Assembly: GCA_030141605.1 (NCBI GenBank)
Contig: JAQGDQ010000300.1
Location: 17,501-42,500 of the forward strand
Direction: 5' to 3'
Source of the DNA: Tubiluchus corallicola
Lineage: Eukaryota > Priapulida > Priapulimorpha > Priapulimorphida > Tubiluchidae
Length of the DNA stretch: 25,000 bases
Under the pieces are notes generated by a model. The model did no database searches and was not told the DNA's origin. It saw only the letters and a list, made by a program, of their open reading frames with translations. Position numbers and translations under genes: made by a program. Position 1 is the stretch's first letter; each line of letters begins with the position of its first letter. Below, in pieces: positions 10,384 through 21,271 of the stretch.

Positions 10384-11104
10384 TATGCAGCAACAGCTGA
10401 AAAACAATAAATAACGTGTAAAAATATGCAACATTATTTCATATATACCAACAGTACCGCCATTGCATCTTTGTAGAATCAGCATAATATTACGGCCGTC
10501 AACACTGTTTAGGTTTCCCAAATGAATGTATTTTCAATTGCAGATACGACTGCGTGTCAATAAAAACAATGAGAATAGGCGTTTCCATTTTTTTTGGTAA
10601 TAATTTAAAGCAAAACCGGATCCAATCTTAAACTGTAGGTCAAAACCATATACTTTTTAAAATTTTGAAAGTAAACATACCATTATTACCACACAAACAC
10701 AATTTCGCGTTCCCGGTGCTGTACCTCTCAGTTCAGACGTGTTAGTTTGTGACGAACTGCACACGTTCGACAACTCATTCGTGAGCCCAGCGGTAAATTT
10801 GAAATTTGAATTTTTACCTTAAGATTTGCCTAGCTTTAGTACTACACACTGAATATCTTACAGTAGCACTGTACTTTAATTTTCGCTTTCGCAAACACAT
10901 GCAACACGTTCGTGAAATATTTTTTATGTTGAAAATTATGTTCGTTTGTGATGTCATCAATAGTTGGGCTCCCTGCCGTTAAGTTTTTAATCTATTATTT
11001 AATTAACAGAAACGCTTTTGCAGTATTAATCGTGTTAAAATGTATACTTTTTAGCGGACTTGGAAATGGGGTAGTATACGATTATCATCCTGTCTTCCTT
11101 TAAA
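10384..11104 (+). repeat. Dispersed repeat R1, copy B
   Basis: Collinear with copy A from TATGCAGCAAC (A: near 4889) to ATCATCCTGTCTTCCTTTAA. The first part, to about 10640, is close to identical (AACAATAAATAACGTGTAAA, CATTGCATCTTTGTAGAATC). It lacks about 86 bp present in A: CGCGTTC is followed directly by CCGGTGCTGTACC. It also lacks the upstream duplicated block of A. Confidence 0.75.
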
Positions 11105-12444
11105 AACTGTTTCTCTTTTTCTAGTTGGGTTAAATAATATTTTTGTTAGTCATTTGAAATACAATACATCTGGAAAGTACAGTTTAACTGGAGATAAGTA
11201 TGCCTAATTTGCTTGGCTAACAGAAGAACTTTCTCCTATAATAAAACCTCTCGGGAATAATCCTCCGTTACCAACAAAATACATAGTCATAGATTACAAT
11301 AAAGAAAGCAAATATGACTAACAGTATTACTTTTACAATAAATATAACCTTTACTCTTATCCTCGTTAATTTGAAGTCGCTTTTACCGTCGAAAATATAT
11401 TCATTTCCGGAAGCCTAAATAGTTTTAGTGTTGATGACAACGCTATTTCATATGATGATAGAGTTGATGATAAATTAGCAGGGATGTGGAAAGTTAAAAC
11501 ACGCAAGTATAATCGCTAACAACTTTGTAAACAAACAAAGCCAATAGTTGTAATAACATTTCATTTTGATTTGATTTAATTTTGGTTTAACATTTCATTT
11601 CAAACTTTCTAACTTTACAAAGTTCACATCAACATCACAAACGAATACAGAAAATACAATAAATTATAGCACACGTGAATAACGCAGATAACAATTTGCG
11701 ATAAAACAAACTTCGCCAATGACGTCTAATTTCAGAAGTAAAATTTACATCATTGCTTAAAATGATCTTGCATATAAAATTTTCATTGCATATTAAAAAC
11801 TGACCTGAGCTATGACACAATATCTAGAGCTAAAGTTTTAAAGGTAACGTGCCTTTTAACAAAAAGGCCTTGAGAACTCACAGAATCGTGGAATAAAACA
11901 CTTTGTTTCCTACCTGATAAAGAATAGTAAACAGCAGGACACCCAAACACAAGTTCCATTCTTTTTATCAGTATCAGTTGTCACTTGGTTTTTGCAATGT
12001 GGACATTGTACGACCATTGGCTCAGGTCCAAGAGTAGCGACGACAGTAGTCATGGCGTGTGCTCACTGCAAATGACACAGTACGTGGAGAAAACCAGAAA
12101 TTCAGGTTCATTAGAATATATAATTGCAAATGCTTACATGAGTCTGGTGGGTACTGAATTATTGAATTGAAGTTCGCTACAGTTCTTACTCAACTGACAA
12201 ACTTTACGCTTGCCTGCGTAAACAATTATTGGTTTCAATCATCTAAACTAATCAATTGTATGTACTGTATTATACTGTTGGCGTTTTTTTCATTTAGTTA
12301 AGTTTTCAGTTACATATTTTTATCCAAATTGTTTTTGGAATTACGCTCTTTTTTAACATGCTTAAAATCAACGTAGTAGCGTGAGTCGAGCTTGAACAAA
12401 ACGGTTTTGCTTTCTTTGTTCAATCTTTACAGTTATATAATCTA
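11105..12444. other. Intergenic, nothing recognised
   Basis: AT-rich DNA with short, motif-free frames on both strands (61 codons at 11635-11820 minus and 11985-12170 plus). No splice-supported coding segment seen. Confidence 0.45.
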
Positions 12445-12469
12445 TTAGTTAGTCAATCAGTCAGTCAGC

Positions 12470-12502
<33 letters not shown>

Positions 12503-12572
12503 AGTCAGCCATTCAGTCAGTCAGTCAGTCATTCAGTCAATTAGTCAGTCAGTCAATCAGTCATTTAGTCAA
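12445..12572 (+). repeat. (AGTC)n tetranucleotide microsatellite
   Basis: About 128 bp of imperfect AGTC repeats with scattered AATC, AGCC, ATTC and TTAG variants, indicating ageing of the array. Confidence 0.9.
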
Positions 12573-12949
12573 GAAACCAAAGCGTCATTTATAAACTTTA
12601 GCTATGTTGTAATAATTCAATCTTTCAACGTCTAAAAAACACTGTCTATGATTCAGCTACCTGTTATACACACCAATTAACCATTAGCTAATTAATAGGT
12701 TTCGTACGCCGGAAAGCACTCAAAAGCAAGGCCTGCTCAAGGAAATGTTTGTGACGTGACACCATCACAAGTCATTATCTAGAACCTACATCTACGATGA
12801 CCTATCAGATGTATATGCAAATTTTAGTTTACTTATGATTGATTACACGCATATATAGGTTGATATATTAATGATACAATGTTAAATATATGACCCAGCA
12901 GAGGTATCTTAGCCATATTGCAAGCATCTTCCTTACCTCTCGCCCCTGG

Positions 12950-12951
<2 letters not shown>
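12573..12951. other. Spacer between microsatellites
   Basis: AT-rich unique sequence; nothing recognised. Confidence 0.4.
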
Positions 12952-13034
<83 letters not shown>

Positions 13035-13068
13035 CATCATCATCATCATCATCATTATCCTTATCATT

Positions 13069-13142
<74 letters not shown>

Positions 13143-13165
13143 CATCATCATTATTATCATCATAA

Positions 13166-13236
<71 letters not shown>
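12952..13236 (+). repeat. Compound (ATT)n(ATC)n(ATT)n microsatellite
   Basis: 285 bp arranged as an ATT array (to about 13034), an ATC array with a few CTT/ACC variants (to about 13149), and a second ATT array. It stays open in several frames on both strands, giving long Leu/Ser, Tyr/His, Asn/Asp or Met/Ile homopolymer frames that are artefacts of the triplet repeat. Confidence 0.97.
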
Positions 13237-13238
<2 letters not shown>

Positions 13239-13880
13239 ACCAGAGACAGACGAGTAAACAAATTGAAAATTCTGCATCATATTTTACCTTGCAAAAGCAG
13301 TACATTTAAAGTCACTAAAAAAATTAGCTATGCGATTATTTTGATGTGTTTTACAAATTATGACAGTTTGTACAGTTCTCTTATTTGTCAAGGCGTGGCA
13401 CCAAACTCACATATCACGCACGCAGTTGAGATATTGAATAAAACATCAAATTAAAATAAAGTTTAATAGAGATTAAAATACTTCTTACCTGTACAAAAGC
13501 TCTTTACCTGGTTTGATATCAGTAATAATATATTTGCACGAAAAGCACTTTCTGGATGGGTTTGGCTACGCTAAGCATCAGCTCTTAGCATACTGAGAAA
13601 CTTGTTCCTACCCGCAATGTCGGTCACGTGACCGGGGTGTGACGAGTGACGAAAAAACCTTCAAGGCCTTTAATTAAATCATGGTCAGGTAGTGAGTGAG
13701 GCAGCTCTACTAGTCTGCAGTTAACAGTAGTTTGTTTACGAGCTCAACGTGTTGGTTAACTTACTCGCCTTGAAAGTCAAAACCAGCAGCTGCTGCTTTA
13801 ACACAACATTATTTAAATATAGAAAAGTCATGTTTTACGCACGCGTATGCGTTTGCTTCTTTGTTTACTTGTTAATTGTG
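13237..13880. other. Spacer between microsatellites
   Basis: Unique sequence without a supported gene. The frame entering from the ATT repeat runs on to 13454 but has no domain or splice support. Confidence 0.4.
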
Positions 13881-14250
13881 TTTGTCGTCCGTCCGTCCGT
13901 TCGCTAGTTAGTTAGTAGTTAGTCAGTTACGTAATTAGTTAGTTAGGCAAATAGGCAGTTAGTCAGTCAATCTGTCAGTCAGTCCGTTTGTTTGTTTGTT
14001 TGTTTGTTTGTTTGTATGTGTGCATGTATGCAAGCATGCCTGTATGTGTGTATGTATGTATGTATGTATGTATGTAAGTATGTATGCATGCATGTATGTA
14101 TGTATGTATGTATGTATGTATGTATGTATGTATGTATGTATGTATGTATGTATGTATGTATGTATGTATGTATGTATGTATTGTATGTTTGTATGTATGT
14201 GTGTATGTTTGTTTGTTTGTTTGCATGCGTGTATGTATGCTTGTTTGTTA
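13881..14250 (+). repeat. (GTCC)/(AGTT)/(GTTT)/(GTAT) microsatellite cluster
   Basis: Successive tetranucleotide arrays: GTCC near 13888-13902, mixed AGTT/AGTC to 13984, GTTT at 13985-14013, then GTAT/GCAT to about 14210, closing with GTTT. The GTAT part is the longest and most uniform. Overlapping frames (Tyr-Val-Cys-Met or Thr-Tyr-Ile-His repeats) are artefacts. Confidence 0.95.
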
Positions 14251-15311
14251 TTTAACATTTTCGATGTATGCATAGAGTACATCCTTGGTGCTACAGATGC
14301 TTGATGCAATTCAGTCACTCTCCATGCCAGATTTTTTTTCCTTGATGATAAAATGAATTGGCTTGCTAACCTCTCTACCGTTGTCAGTTATACCCGAATG
14401 ACTGGGGCTAATGGTTGTGCTAATGGCATTGTGAACTTTCTTCGATAACAACAAACCAATAAGACTAGAGCTTACATGCACATAATTTAATCTCAAGAGG
14501 ACCTCAAAAATACATTTTCCAATATTTGATTAAGAGAGACACGGGAGAACACTGGGTCTGAACTCATTAAGCAAAGTTTGAACACGATATCGAGCTGACC
14601 ATGACCAGAGCTGAAATTAACTCTGACTGGGACCCACCACACCCACCACTGGTCGCTAAGGCATCAGGCTGGAGATCAATAGAGCTTCATCTTACCCCAT
14701 TAGATCGCCGAGTAGGAGGTGTAGTGGTTACTGTACTAAAAGCAGAAGCCCAGCATACTAAAATTAAATATCGGGATGATTTTTTTTCGTAAGGACTTGG
14801 GGAAGCACTGGGGATGGATACTTCAAGAGAGTAGAGAAGCTGCATTACACATGACCGAACAGTCGGTGTGTCTACAATTATTAACACAAATTGCAGTGTT
14901 TTTAAACCAGTCATCTAGCAATAAAATCGCGAAAAATAGTATTATGAGAAACCAGGTCGCTCTGTCGTAAAAAGTTCCTGCTTAGTGAGCTCTGCCTACT
15001 CCCTCTCCCCTCCTTTACACCATATATACGTCACAATATCTATTGCGCCATCACAATACACGCTTCTATTGTTAGGTTGATCTGCTATTTAACTAACTTC
15101 TACAATATTTGACCTTTCACTATGACTTTTGCTTGTCAATGTAAACCGTAGCCAAAATTCATTATTACACAAAAGTAGTTTCAGTAATTCATTACAATAA
15201 TGATTTCCTGAACTAATACATCGAACCTGTGCAGTCTGGCACAATCTGGTACACGGACGTGTAATCAGCAAATCGATGGCCCTGGTTTTTACTATTTTTT
15301 ACCATCAAATA
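14251..15311. other. Region between microsatellites and the minus-strand gene
   Basis: No secure gene. The part next to 15311 should be 3' UTR of the minus-strand gene, though I see no canonical AATAAA on that strand close to the stop. A patch at 14700-14760 (GGTGTAGTGGTTA) recalls the A-box half of tRNA-derived SINEs, but no B box follows. Confidence 0.4.
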
Positions 15312-15475
15312 TTAAACAGTCTCCATGTTGATAAAATATTCGTAGAAACGGTCAGGGTCTGTAAGACTTGAAAATATCCAGTCCACACCCATCGTCAGCA
15401 CATCAATGTCTTTTATGAGTTTAAGGGATTGGGGAGGGTGGTCGTGGTCGCTGTCTCTCCACTCGCGATATAGCC
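15312..15475 (-). CDS. Probable true C-terminus of the same gene, shifted frame
   Basis: Continues after the C-run (G-run on the coding strand) in a frame offset by one base. It reads GLYREWRDSDHDHPPQSLKL then IKDIDVLTMGVDWIFSSLTD and PDRFYEYFINMETV, ending TAA at 15312-15314. Hydrophobic spacing and codon use look like a folded C-terminal segment, unlike the Pro/Arg-rich alternative. No upstream splice acceptor gives this frame, so a single-base indel is the simplest explanation. No family recognised. Confidence 0.55.
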
Positions 15476-15907
15476 CCCTCTCTGGGGTCCTCCACTTCTG
15501 GTTCGCCTCCTACATTAAGAGCTTGTTCAAATTCAAAGAAAAGGTCACATCCGGGGCTAAGGGAGGACGAGGAAAGTTCGTTTGACCCACTCCGCTGCAG
15601 TGGTTCCAACTTCCTGGGTATGTTTTTCTTGGTATAGTGAGCTTCTGTCTGCAGAGGGTTAATATAGTTCACTTTCAGTCCGCTAGGTAGCGTTTTCTTT
15701 TTTTCGTGAAGTTTATCTAACACTTTCTGTGCTGCTAGCACCTCGTCGCTAACTAGGGGAAAACCCGGCATGTCCTGTGTGGGAAGTAGCCCTACACTGG
15801 GAGAAATCCTGACATTAACACGACTTCCGGGATGAAGTGGAGAGCTGCTTAGAATTGCATATTCTCCGTCCGGTGAATTACTGTCCAAATCTATCGCACT
15901 ATCGTCA
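15421..15907 (-). CDS. Unidentified CUB-like gene, last exon (stops early in this frame)
   Basis: Acceptor TTTTCTTATAATTTAG, phase 2 in; completes SSSDDSAIDLDSNSPDGEYA... and runs 162 codons to TAA at 15421-15423. It contains ISPSVGLLPTQDMPGFPLVS, a short helical EVLAAQKVLDKLHEKKK, then KVNYINPLQTEAHYTKK and an acidic CDLFFEFEQALN. The last residues in frame (VERQRPRPPSPIP) look like out-of-frame translation. A different frame from about 15530 to 15312 is more protein-like, and the two would join if a C run at 15474-15478 had one base fewer. The stop at 15421 may therefore be an assembly error or a real disabling or shortening mutation. Confidence 0.8.
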
Positions 15908-16297
15908 CTAAATTATAAGAAAAGAATCTGTCACGTGATTCATATTACGTTTAACTTAAACTCGTTAAATTCATAACATTGTGTGCAAACTAGTAAATAG
16001 TGATCGTATGCCGCCAGCACGCTAATAAAAACCTTTCCCAAATATATGCACTCACACTCATAACATCACAGCAACACATAAACATACATACAAATTGTTA
16101 TTACATTGAAAAAAATTTAAACTAAACGAATTACTGTGAGGAGAAGGAAGCAGCATTAAGCTTTCGAATCCTCCTCCAGATAAGTGGAACAATTGACAAT
16201 TAACATTACATAGTATTTTCATCAGTTATAACATACATTAGAACAAAATAAGTTTTGTTAGTAACTTACGATCAGAATGAGTAAAATTGTGAGTTAA

Positions 16298-16570
16298 TTA
16301 TACCGTTGTAGTAAGTAATTCTTTGATGCTTTTTTTAAATTGATAAAGATTAAGAGTTTTCATTTCACCCGGAATTGATGACCATATTTTAATAGCATTA
16401 TATTTTGATGACTGTTTCATTATATTTGTTTTTGGAAAAGGGAGTACATGGTTTCCAACTGAACATCTTGTGTAATGATCATGTTGATTTGTAACTGTAC
16501 TAAAGTATGACTGAAAAGCAGGTGGAAGTAGTGAGCTATGATACTGATACATGAAATGAAGACAATACAT
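16298..16570 (-). pseudogene. Non-LTR retrotransposon (LINE) reverse-transcriptase C-terminal fragment
   Basis: About 90 codons to TAA at 16298-16300, in the same orientation as the host gene. It shows the C-terminal signature common in CR1/Jockey/Rex-type ORF2 proteins: NQHDHYTRCSVGNHVLPFPK, then KYNAIKIWSSIPGEMKTL and FKKSIKELL (family pattern: H-x-x-x-TR ... G-x-x-x-WN-x-LP-x-x-I...FKK-x-L-K-x-x-L). Everything upstream of this domain is missing; the fragment ends at the CA tract at 16582. The 3' UTR probably continues to about 16110, where the sequence has a GGAGGATTCGAAAGCTT...CTTCTCC motif able to form a stem, a frequent feature of such elements. A 5'-truncated dead insertion. Confidence 0.85.
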
Positions 16571-16577
16571 GTCATTT

Positions 16578-16581
<4 letters not shown>

Positions 16582-16619
<38 letters not shown>

Positions 16620-16656
16620 GCACACACACGCGCGCGCGCGCACGCGCGCACACACC
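16582..16656 (+). repeat. (CA)n/(CG)n alternating purine-pyrimidine tract
   Basis: About 75 bp of CA repeats with embedded CACG and CGCGCGCG, unbroken in purine-pyrimidine alternation. Abuts the truncated 5' side of the LINE fragment. Confidence 0.95.
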
Positions 16657-16815
16657 ACTTAATTTTAGCCTCACTACTGTATTGTTATAACACAACACTC
16701 AAGATGGCAGATACATATGCCTTGCCATACATATAGTGAAATGAGCTAATATCGTACACTGGCAAATATCACTAAAAATATTTTTTTCTTTTTCCTATAC
16801 TAGATTATTCGTTTT

Positions 16816-16912
16816 TTGTTAATAAAGGAATGTGCCTATAATACGTTAATAAGTTTTTTCATCTTCTTTGTTAATAAAGGAAAGCGTCTATACTACTTGC
16901 TTATTTTTAGTA
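16816..16912 (+). repeat. Short direct duplication, 51 bp period
   Basis: TTGTTAATAAAGGAA occurs at 16816 and about 16867, each followed by a related TGTGCCTATA/AGCGTCTATA and T-rich sequence. An old local duplication. Confidence 0.6.
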
Positions 16913-17133
16913 AAACCGGTATACTACATTAGCTCATTTTACCATATTTAACAAAGAACTCTTATGTAGCTACATGTAGTGTTTTTGATGGTAGAGTCTG
17001 ACAATTTATAGGCTACTATACAGACTTTGCTTTAACACAGCTAAAACTGAAGTATTTAAAATGCAAATCTTGCCAAGATATTCCTATTCATAAAAAAATC
17101 GAATTGAATCGAAAACATCCCCTTGCACGTTAC

Positions 17134-17214
17134 CTAGATGATCGTCTCTTTTTAGCGGATTTTGGCCTTTCTGGTCTCCGAAATGAGTTAAACTCGTCCT
17201 GAACACTGCAACGC
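17134..17214 (-). CDS. Unidentified CUB-like gene, exon 7
   Basis: A small 81 bp exon; acceptor TTTCAG and donor CTAG|GTAACG; phase 2 on both sides, so skipping it would keep the frame. It reads CSVQDEFNSFRRPERPKSAK then KRRSS. The lysine/arginine run resembles a nuclear-localisation or kinase-docking patch, or simply a basic juxtamembrane segment. Confidence 0.75.
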
Positions 17215-18430
17215 CTGAAATCAAGTTAGATTAAATATCTTTAAACCTTCGATGAAAAATAACTAGGCAAATCCTGCCACATATCCCTGTGTCGATTACT
17301 AATTACGAATACAAATTTTGCTATCTGTAATTTACTCATACAAAGTTTAATTACGTTGTTTTATATTACGATGTGCTAAGACATCGCGAGACAAAAGTGG
17401 GCCAGGTTCTCAAAAAAGTTTGAAGTTACCAACATGAGTTTTATAATATTTAAAATAAACCACGTCGATGTTTAATATCAAGATAATCTTGTAACGAGTT
17501 GGTCAAGATGCGATCCAAATATTTTTGGTCATTAAGAATCTTAACATCAGAATCATTTAGAATCACGCTAGAGCTCAAGAGATCAGTTTATCTTTTGGAT
17601 ATGAAATACAAGCATTTGCTTGTATCAGAGTTATAACAAATATAATTTTCTAAAGAAGATTTTTCACTTATATTAGAGCACTCTTTAATCATCCTAGTCG
17701 CTGGCCAAATGTATGTTAGCTACAATGTATCAGGTTTTTCCTGCATACGTAAGAAACATGCTTTTAGTTTCAGAAGTAAGCTGTTTTTGAGTCAGAATAC
17801 TATTATTAACAGCTTGCTGCACAAGACTGAATCAATTTTAGATCGAGCATTTTTAATTTATGGCAAAGAATTTATTTACCCGTTCTAACTAACCGTTTCT
17901 TGTATGTAAGCTTACAATGTTTCTGTAAACTAACTCTGTATTTTTGTGCCTTATTTTTATTGTTCTTTGAACTGTAAATGTCTGAAATAAAATAAATAAT
18001 AATGATAATAAAGTTTATAGCAACTGCAGTACTAAACCGTCTTCCGCCCGTATATTGGGTTAATTTCTGTTGTTTGCACGTAGACCTATTTAGTAGAGTC
18101 CAGCGCATGTAAAGAGTTTTACTAAACTATTTAGCAAATTTTAGGATTTTTAGCGGTTAAACCAATTTCCGAGATTTAGAGAGATCACCATATAAGTTCG
18201 TGTAATCTTATATAGTTTATAATATGATATGTTTTTAACACTAAGTCTGTAGATCTGAAGCAATTGCTTAATAGTCCTTAAAACTATGTGCTTTTTTACT
18301 TATTGAAAACACGTAAATTGATTACAAAATTACCCTGCAAGAGAATTTGATTAATTGTGTATAAATTTGCCTTACTGGTTTTCAACTAAATCTTGGTAAA
18401 TCAATAAGAACAATTCCCCCACTATCGTAC
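17215..18430 (-). other. Intron between exons 6 and 7
   Basis: 1,216 bp of AT-rich sequence. The 78-codon reverse frame at 17872-18108 has no recognisable content. No repeat seen. Confidence 0.65.
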
Positions 18431-18632
18431 CTGTTGGAGCTGTTCTTGTATGAAAAACTTCGACAAAGTCTGCCATCATCAACATCTAGTGAACTACGTC
18501 TTGGCTGCTGCACATTGGCTTCGCATGACTTTGTCCTGACAAGGCGCTTTGACTTTTCAAGGTCAGCACCTACACGAACTTCATCAGCTTTATATTTTGT
18601 AAATGTTTTATTCATCACAATTGTATTGGTTT
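18431..18632 (-). CDS. Unidentified CUB-like gene, exon 6
   Basis: Acceptor ATACAACCTAG and donor AACAG|GTACGA; phase 1 in, phase 2 out. It encodes about 66 polar residues: TNTIVMNKTFTKYKADEV... then KSKRLVRTKSCEANVQQPRR and SSLDVDDGRLCRSFSYKNSS. RTKS, RRSS and CRSFS are basic-directed kinase-type sites, consistent with a cytoplasmic disordered region. A second possible acceptor (TATAAAG, before CTGATG) gives a shorter exon in the same phase. The join to exon 5 is phase-compatible but spans a 2.6 kb intron that might hide another exon. Confidence 0.75.
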
Positions 18633-21271
18633 CTAGGTTGTATAAACTCCACAACAAAACGTTGTTATGATAAAGCTTAATCGTGTATAATTACTGTACG
18701 ATAAAATGACCCAATTTTTATTTTTTGCGGTAAAAATCACTTGAACTATGGCAGTGTCAGGTGCTCAAAACAGACTGCCAGCACACTGGACTTTCACCAC
18801 GAATATTTTGCAATAAGTATCAACACAATTCGCATTCGGATATTGCAAGTCAAAAACCACAATTTTTTGCCACAGTTTTCGTTTTGCAAAATAGAAAGTG
18901 CTCACCTAATGCACCTTTAAACGTTAAAAGCTATTAGCGTTACATTCACATCCTTCGCAACCATCAGGATTCAGAAGAATGATCACTTCCCCTGCCACTA
19001 TGGCAACCCCACCCGTACTATCCTAATATTGATTTGAATGTATCATAGAGCACATGTAATATACTTAAACGCCATAGAGTTCACTACCAATATGCTAGTA
19101 ACCTAATCATCTATTTAAGGCTCTGTCTAAATATAGTTTCACCTAGAAACCTACCTTCCCCTCCCCCCGTACAGGTTCAGTGGTGTCTCAAATTGGGAGG
19201 TCTCGAATCTCGAGTGGTGTCGCAAATGGGGAAATTTTGGCAAAGACAAGTAGGGTGTCGTGATTCCTTATCAAACATTAACTTAATATAGTTGCACCCA
19301 AACCAGTAATCTACGGCCCCCTTTATTTTCGTACCGTAAAAACTTCGCACAGATATGGATCTGCCAGGTAAACAAGCGTAAACTGGCAACGCGGCAATTT
19401 ATAAATCATTTAATTAATGACGTTGTTATGACGCCCATACATTGATGCATTGAACGAACGTAATTTCAAAGAAGCTTACGTCAGTCTACGTGCATCAAAA
19501 GATACCATGCTTCCTGAATGCAGCCAGGTACAAAGGAAATTTACAACTGTGAAACTGCTTATTTTTTATCCTACCCGAGCCGTTAGACAGACATTATTTT
19601 CCAGCAATGCAGCAATGACACTGTTAAGTTTTTTCTTTATCTGTATTTATAAGATATTTTGAATTCTATTGTTATGTCAGTAATTAGAAATCAACTACCT
19701 GTTCACACACGTAATTGTGCAAATAAAAATTAAGTTAAAAACACTTTCAAGATGATTATTTCAGTTTTAAACTTCGAAGTTTTATTAAATGCGGGCAGTT
19801 AATTTAAACACGTAGTAATTAAAACAAGTTAAGAATTTAAGCTATGTATGCTGTTGTTGTATAATACTGAATCAAAGGAAAGGCGGATCCTAGCTTAAAA
19901 GGATCCTAGCTATAGATCAAAACAATCTAGCCTATAGAATATTAAAAGGGAACGTATTGTAATTTCGCGCCACTAGTTCTTCACTGTTACATGCATTTCA
20001 CCATTCGCTAGTTAGATAGGCACTAGCGCCTGCATCTCGGAAACGCTGTGTACAAAAGCGTGTGCTATATCTCTCATTTCAGAAGTGTTCAGTTGTGACG
20101 CAGTGCACAAGTTCGAGAGCTCATGCGCGAGCACAGTGATAAATTTGAAATTTTATATTAACTTAAAATTTCCCGAACTTTTGCTGATTACACTGAACAC
20201 TGTACTTCAATTTTTGCTTTTGCAAACACGTGCAACCTGCTTGTGGAATGTTTGTGTTGTTGAAAATTATGTTCAGTTATGACGTCGTCAATAATTGGGT
20301 TCGCCTGCCGTTAATTAAGTTTTTAATCTATTATTTAATAATTAAAAACGCGTTGTATAGCTTTCACCGTACTATATAAAAATCGTACACATTCCATTAA
20401 GTATTTACTAATTAGTCAATGATTATATTGTTGTACTCTGCCTCTTTAACACAACACCGTGGTGCTCAGTCAAATTTTTCCTGTTGAGGCTTATCCTGGA
20501 AAACCTGATACTGCACAGTACAGTTTGAATAAACAAACAAAACTAATTATTTTTATTTAGCACTTGTAGTCATTATATAATACTCACAAATCTCAATACC
20601 AAGGCAGAAAACATAAAACAACAAAACTAGTGCCGTGTAAAAACAGTCGACAGAAAGCTGTCGAACATTATTAGAAAGCCTCAATTAAGATTCTGGAAAC
20701 TTTCTTGGACTTTTCCGAGTTAACATGCTACCTCGACACTCGTAAAAATAGGCCTACGGTTGAACAAAAGTAATTAAAGTTGATATATTTGTCGCAATAT
20801 TATTACACTTAAAGGCAACTGTAATAACTGATGGAACATTGGATAGTCTTGCGCTGATGTTGGAACGGAGGCTACTCTTACGTGTTCGCTAGTTAGCTAA
20901 GCATTACAAATACACGTAATGCCAACACACACAACTACTGTTCAACTTAAGTTTTAACACCACATTTTAACAGATTTAATTACTTTTACCGTAAATCTAT
21001 TTACAACTTTTATCCTTTTATCTCGCAGAATGCCAGCGTTTGTCATATAAGTATCTGCGTAAAATTTGTAATGTATAAGTTAACGTGTATTTTAACTATT
21101 CATCACTGGAGTAGTAACATCAATTGTACACTCCCATCTGGGACTTTGTAGCTTTTAAATTTTATTGTTTACTGCAAAAAAATTAAAAAAGATACGTGGT
21201 AAATAACGGCGTATATAATAATAATAATAATATAATAAATTTGGCATGTCGACGCTTATAATAAGCCTCAC
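18633..21271 (-). other. Intron between exons 5 and 6 (may hide an exon)
   Basis: 2.6 kb holding R1 copy C (19885-20350). If the protein is membrane-anchored, the missing helix could be coded here by a phase-1/phase-1 exon; I searched by eye and found none convincing. Confidence 0.55.
19885..20350 (+). repeat. Dispersed repeat R1, copy C
   Basis: Partial copy, aligned to copy A from the GGATCC/TCAAAACAATCT block to TTTTTAATCTATTATTTAAT. It retains the AATTTCGCGCCACTAGTTCT and CACTAGCGCCTGCAT segment deleted in copy B, plus GCAAACACGTGCAAC and GTTGAAAATTATGTTC. It starts with a small duplication of GGATCCTAGCT and lacks both the 5' and the extreme 3' parts of A. Inside the large intron, antisense to the host gene. 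Confidence 0.75.

Larger units (their letters stand above)
15908..17133 (-). other. Intron between exons 7 and 8
   Basis: 1,226 bp. Contains the LINE 3' fragment, the CA/CG tract and a short 51 bp-period duplication (16816-16881); otherwise AT-rich. Confidence 0.7.

Noticed and set aside
12868-13454. Long frames of Leu/Ser, Tyr/His, Asn/Asp or Met across the ATT/ATC repeat
   Set aside because: A triplet repeat stays open in several frames on both strands; there are no flanking coding features.
13959-14318. Frames of Tyr-Ile-His-Thr or Cys-Met-Tyr-Val repeats
   Set aside because: Products of the GTAT/GTTT microsatellite, mutually overlapping on both strands.
14600-14760. tRNA-derived SINE suggested by GGTGTAGTGGTTA
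   Set aside because: No B box (GGTTCGANTCC-like), tail or target duplication nearby.
15089-15271. 60-codon minus frame downstream of the last exon
   Set aside because: Lies after both possible stops, begins at no supported start and has no motif; probably 3' UTR.
18925-19022. Minus-strand peptide DSTGGVAIVAGEVIILLNPD... after a plausible acceptor
   Set aside because: It stops before the nearest good donor (GCATTAG|GTGAGC); no frame is open from acceptor to donor.
19450-19662. 70-codon plus frame ending in a hydrophobic SFFFICIYKIF
   Set aside because: No signal or domain; the hydrophobic end comes from T-rich DNA; no splice partners.
20630-20665. Small hairpin TCGACAG-AAAG-CTGTCGA
   Set aside because: A 7 bp stem is expected by chance in 25 kb; no associated feature.
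21183-21271. Hydrophobic tail FIILLLLLYTPLFTTYLF extending exon 5, which could pass as a membrane anchor
   Set aside because: It is coded by an ATT microsatellite, and splicing at 21272 gives the right phase for the next exon. Not fully excluded.
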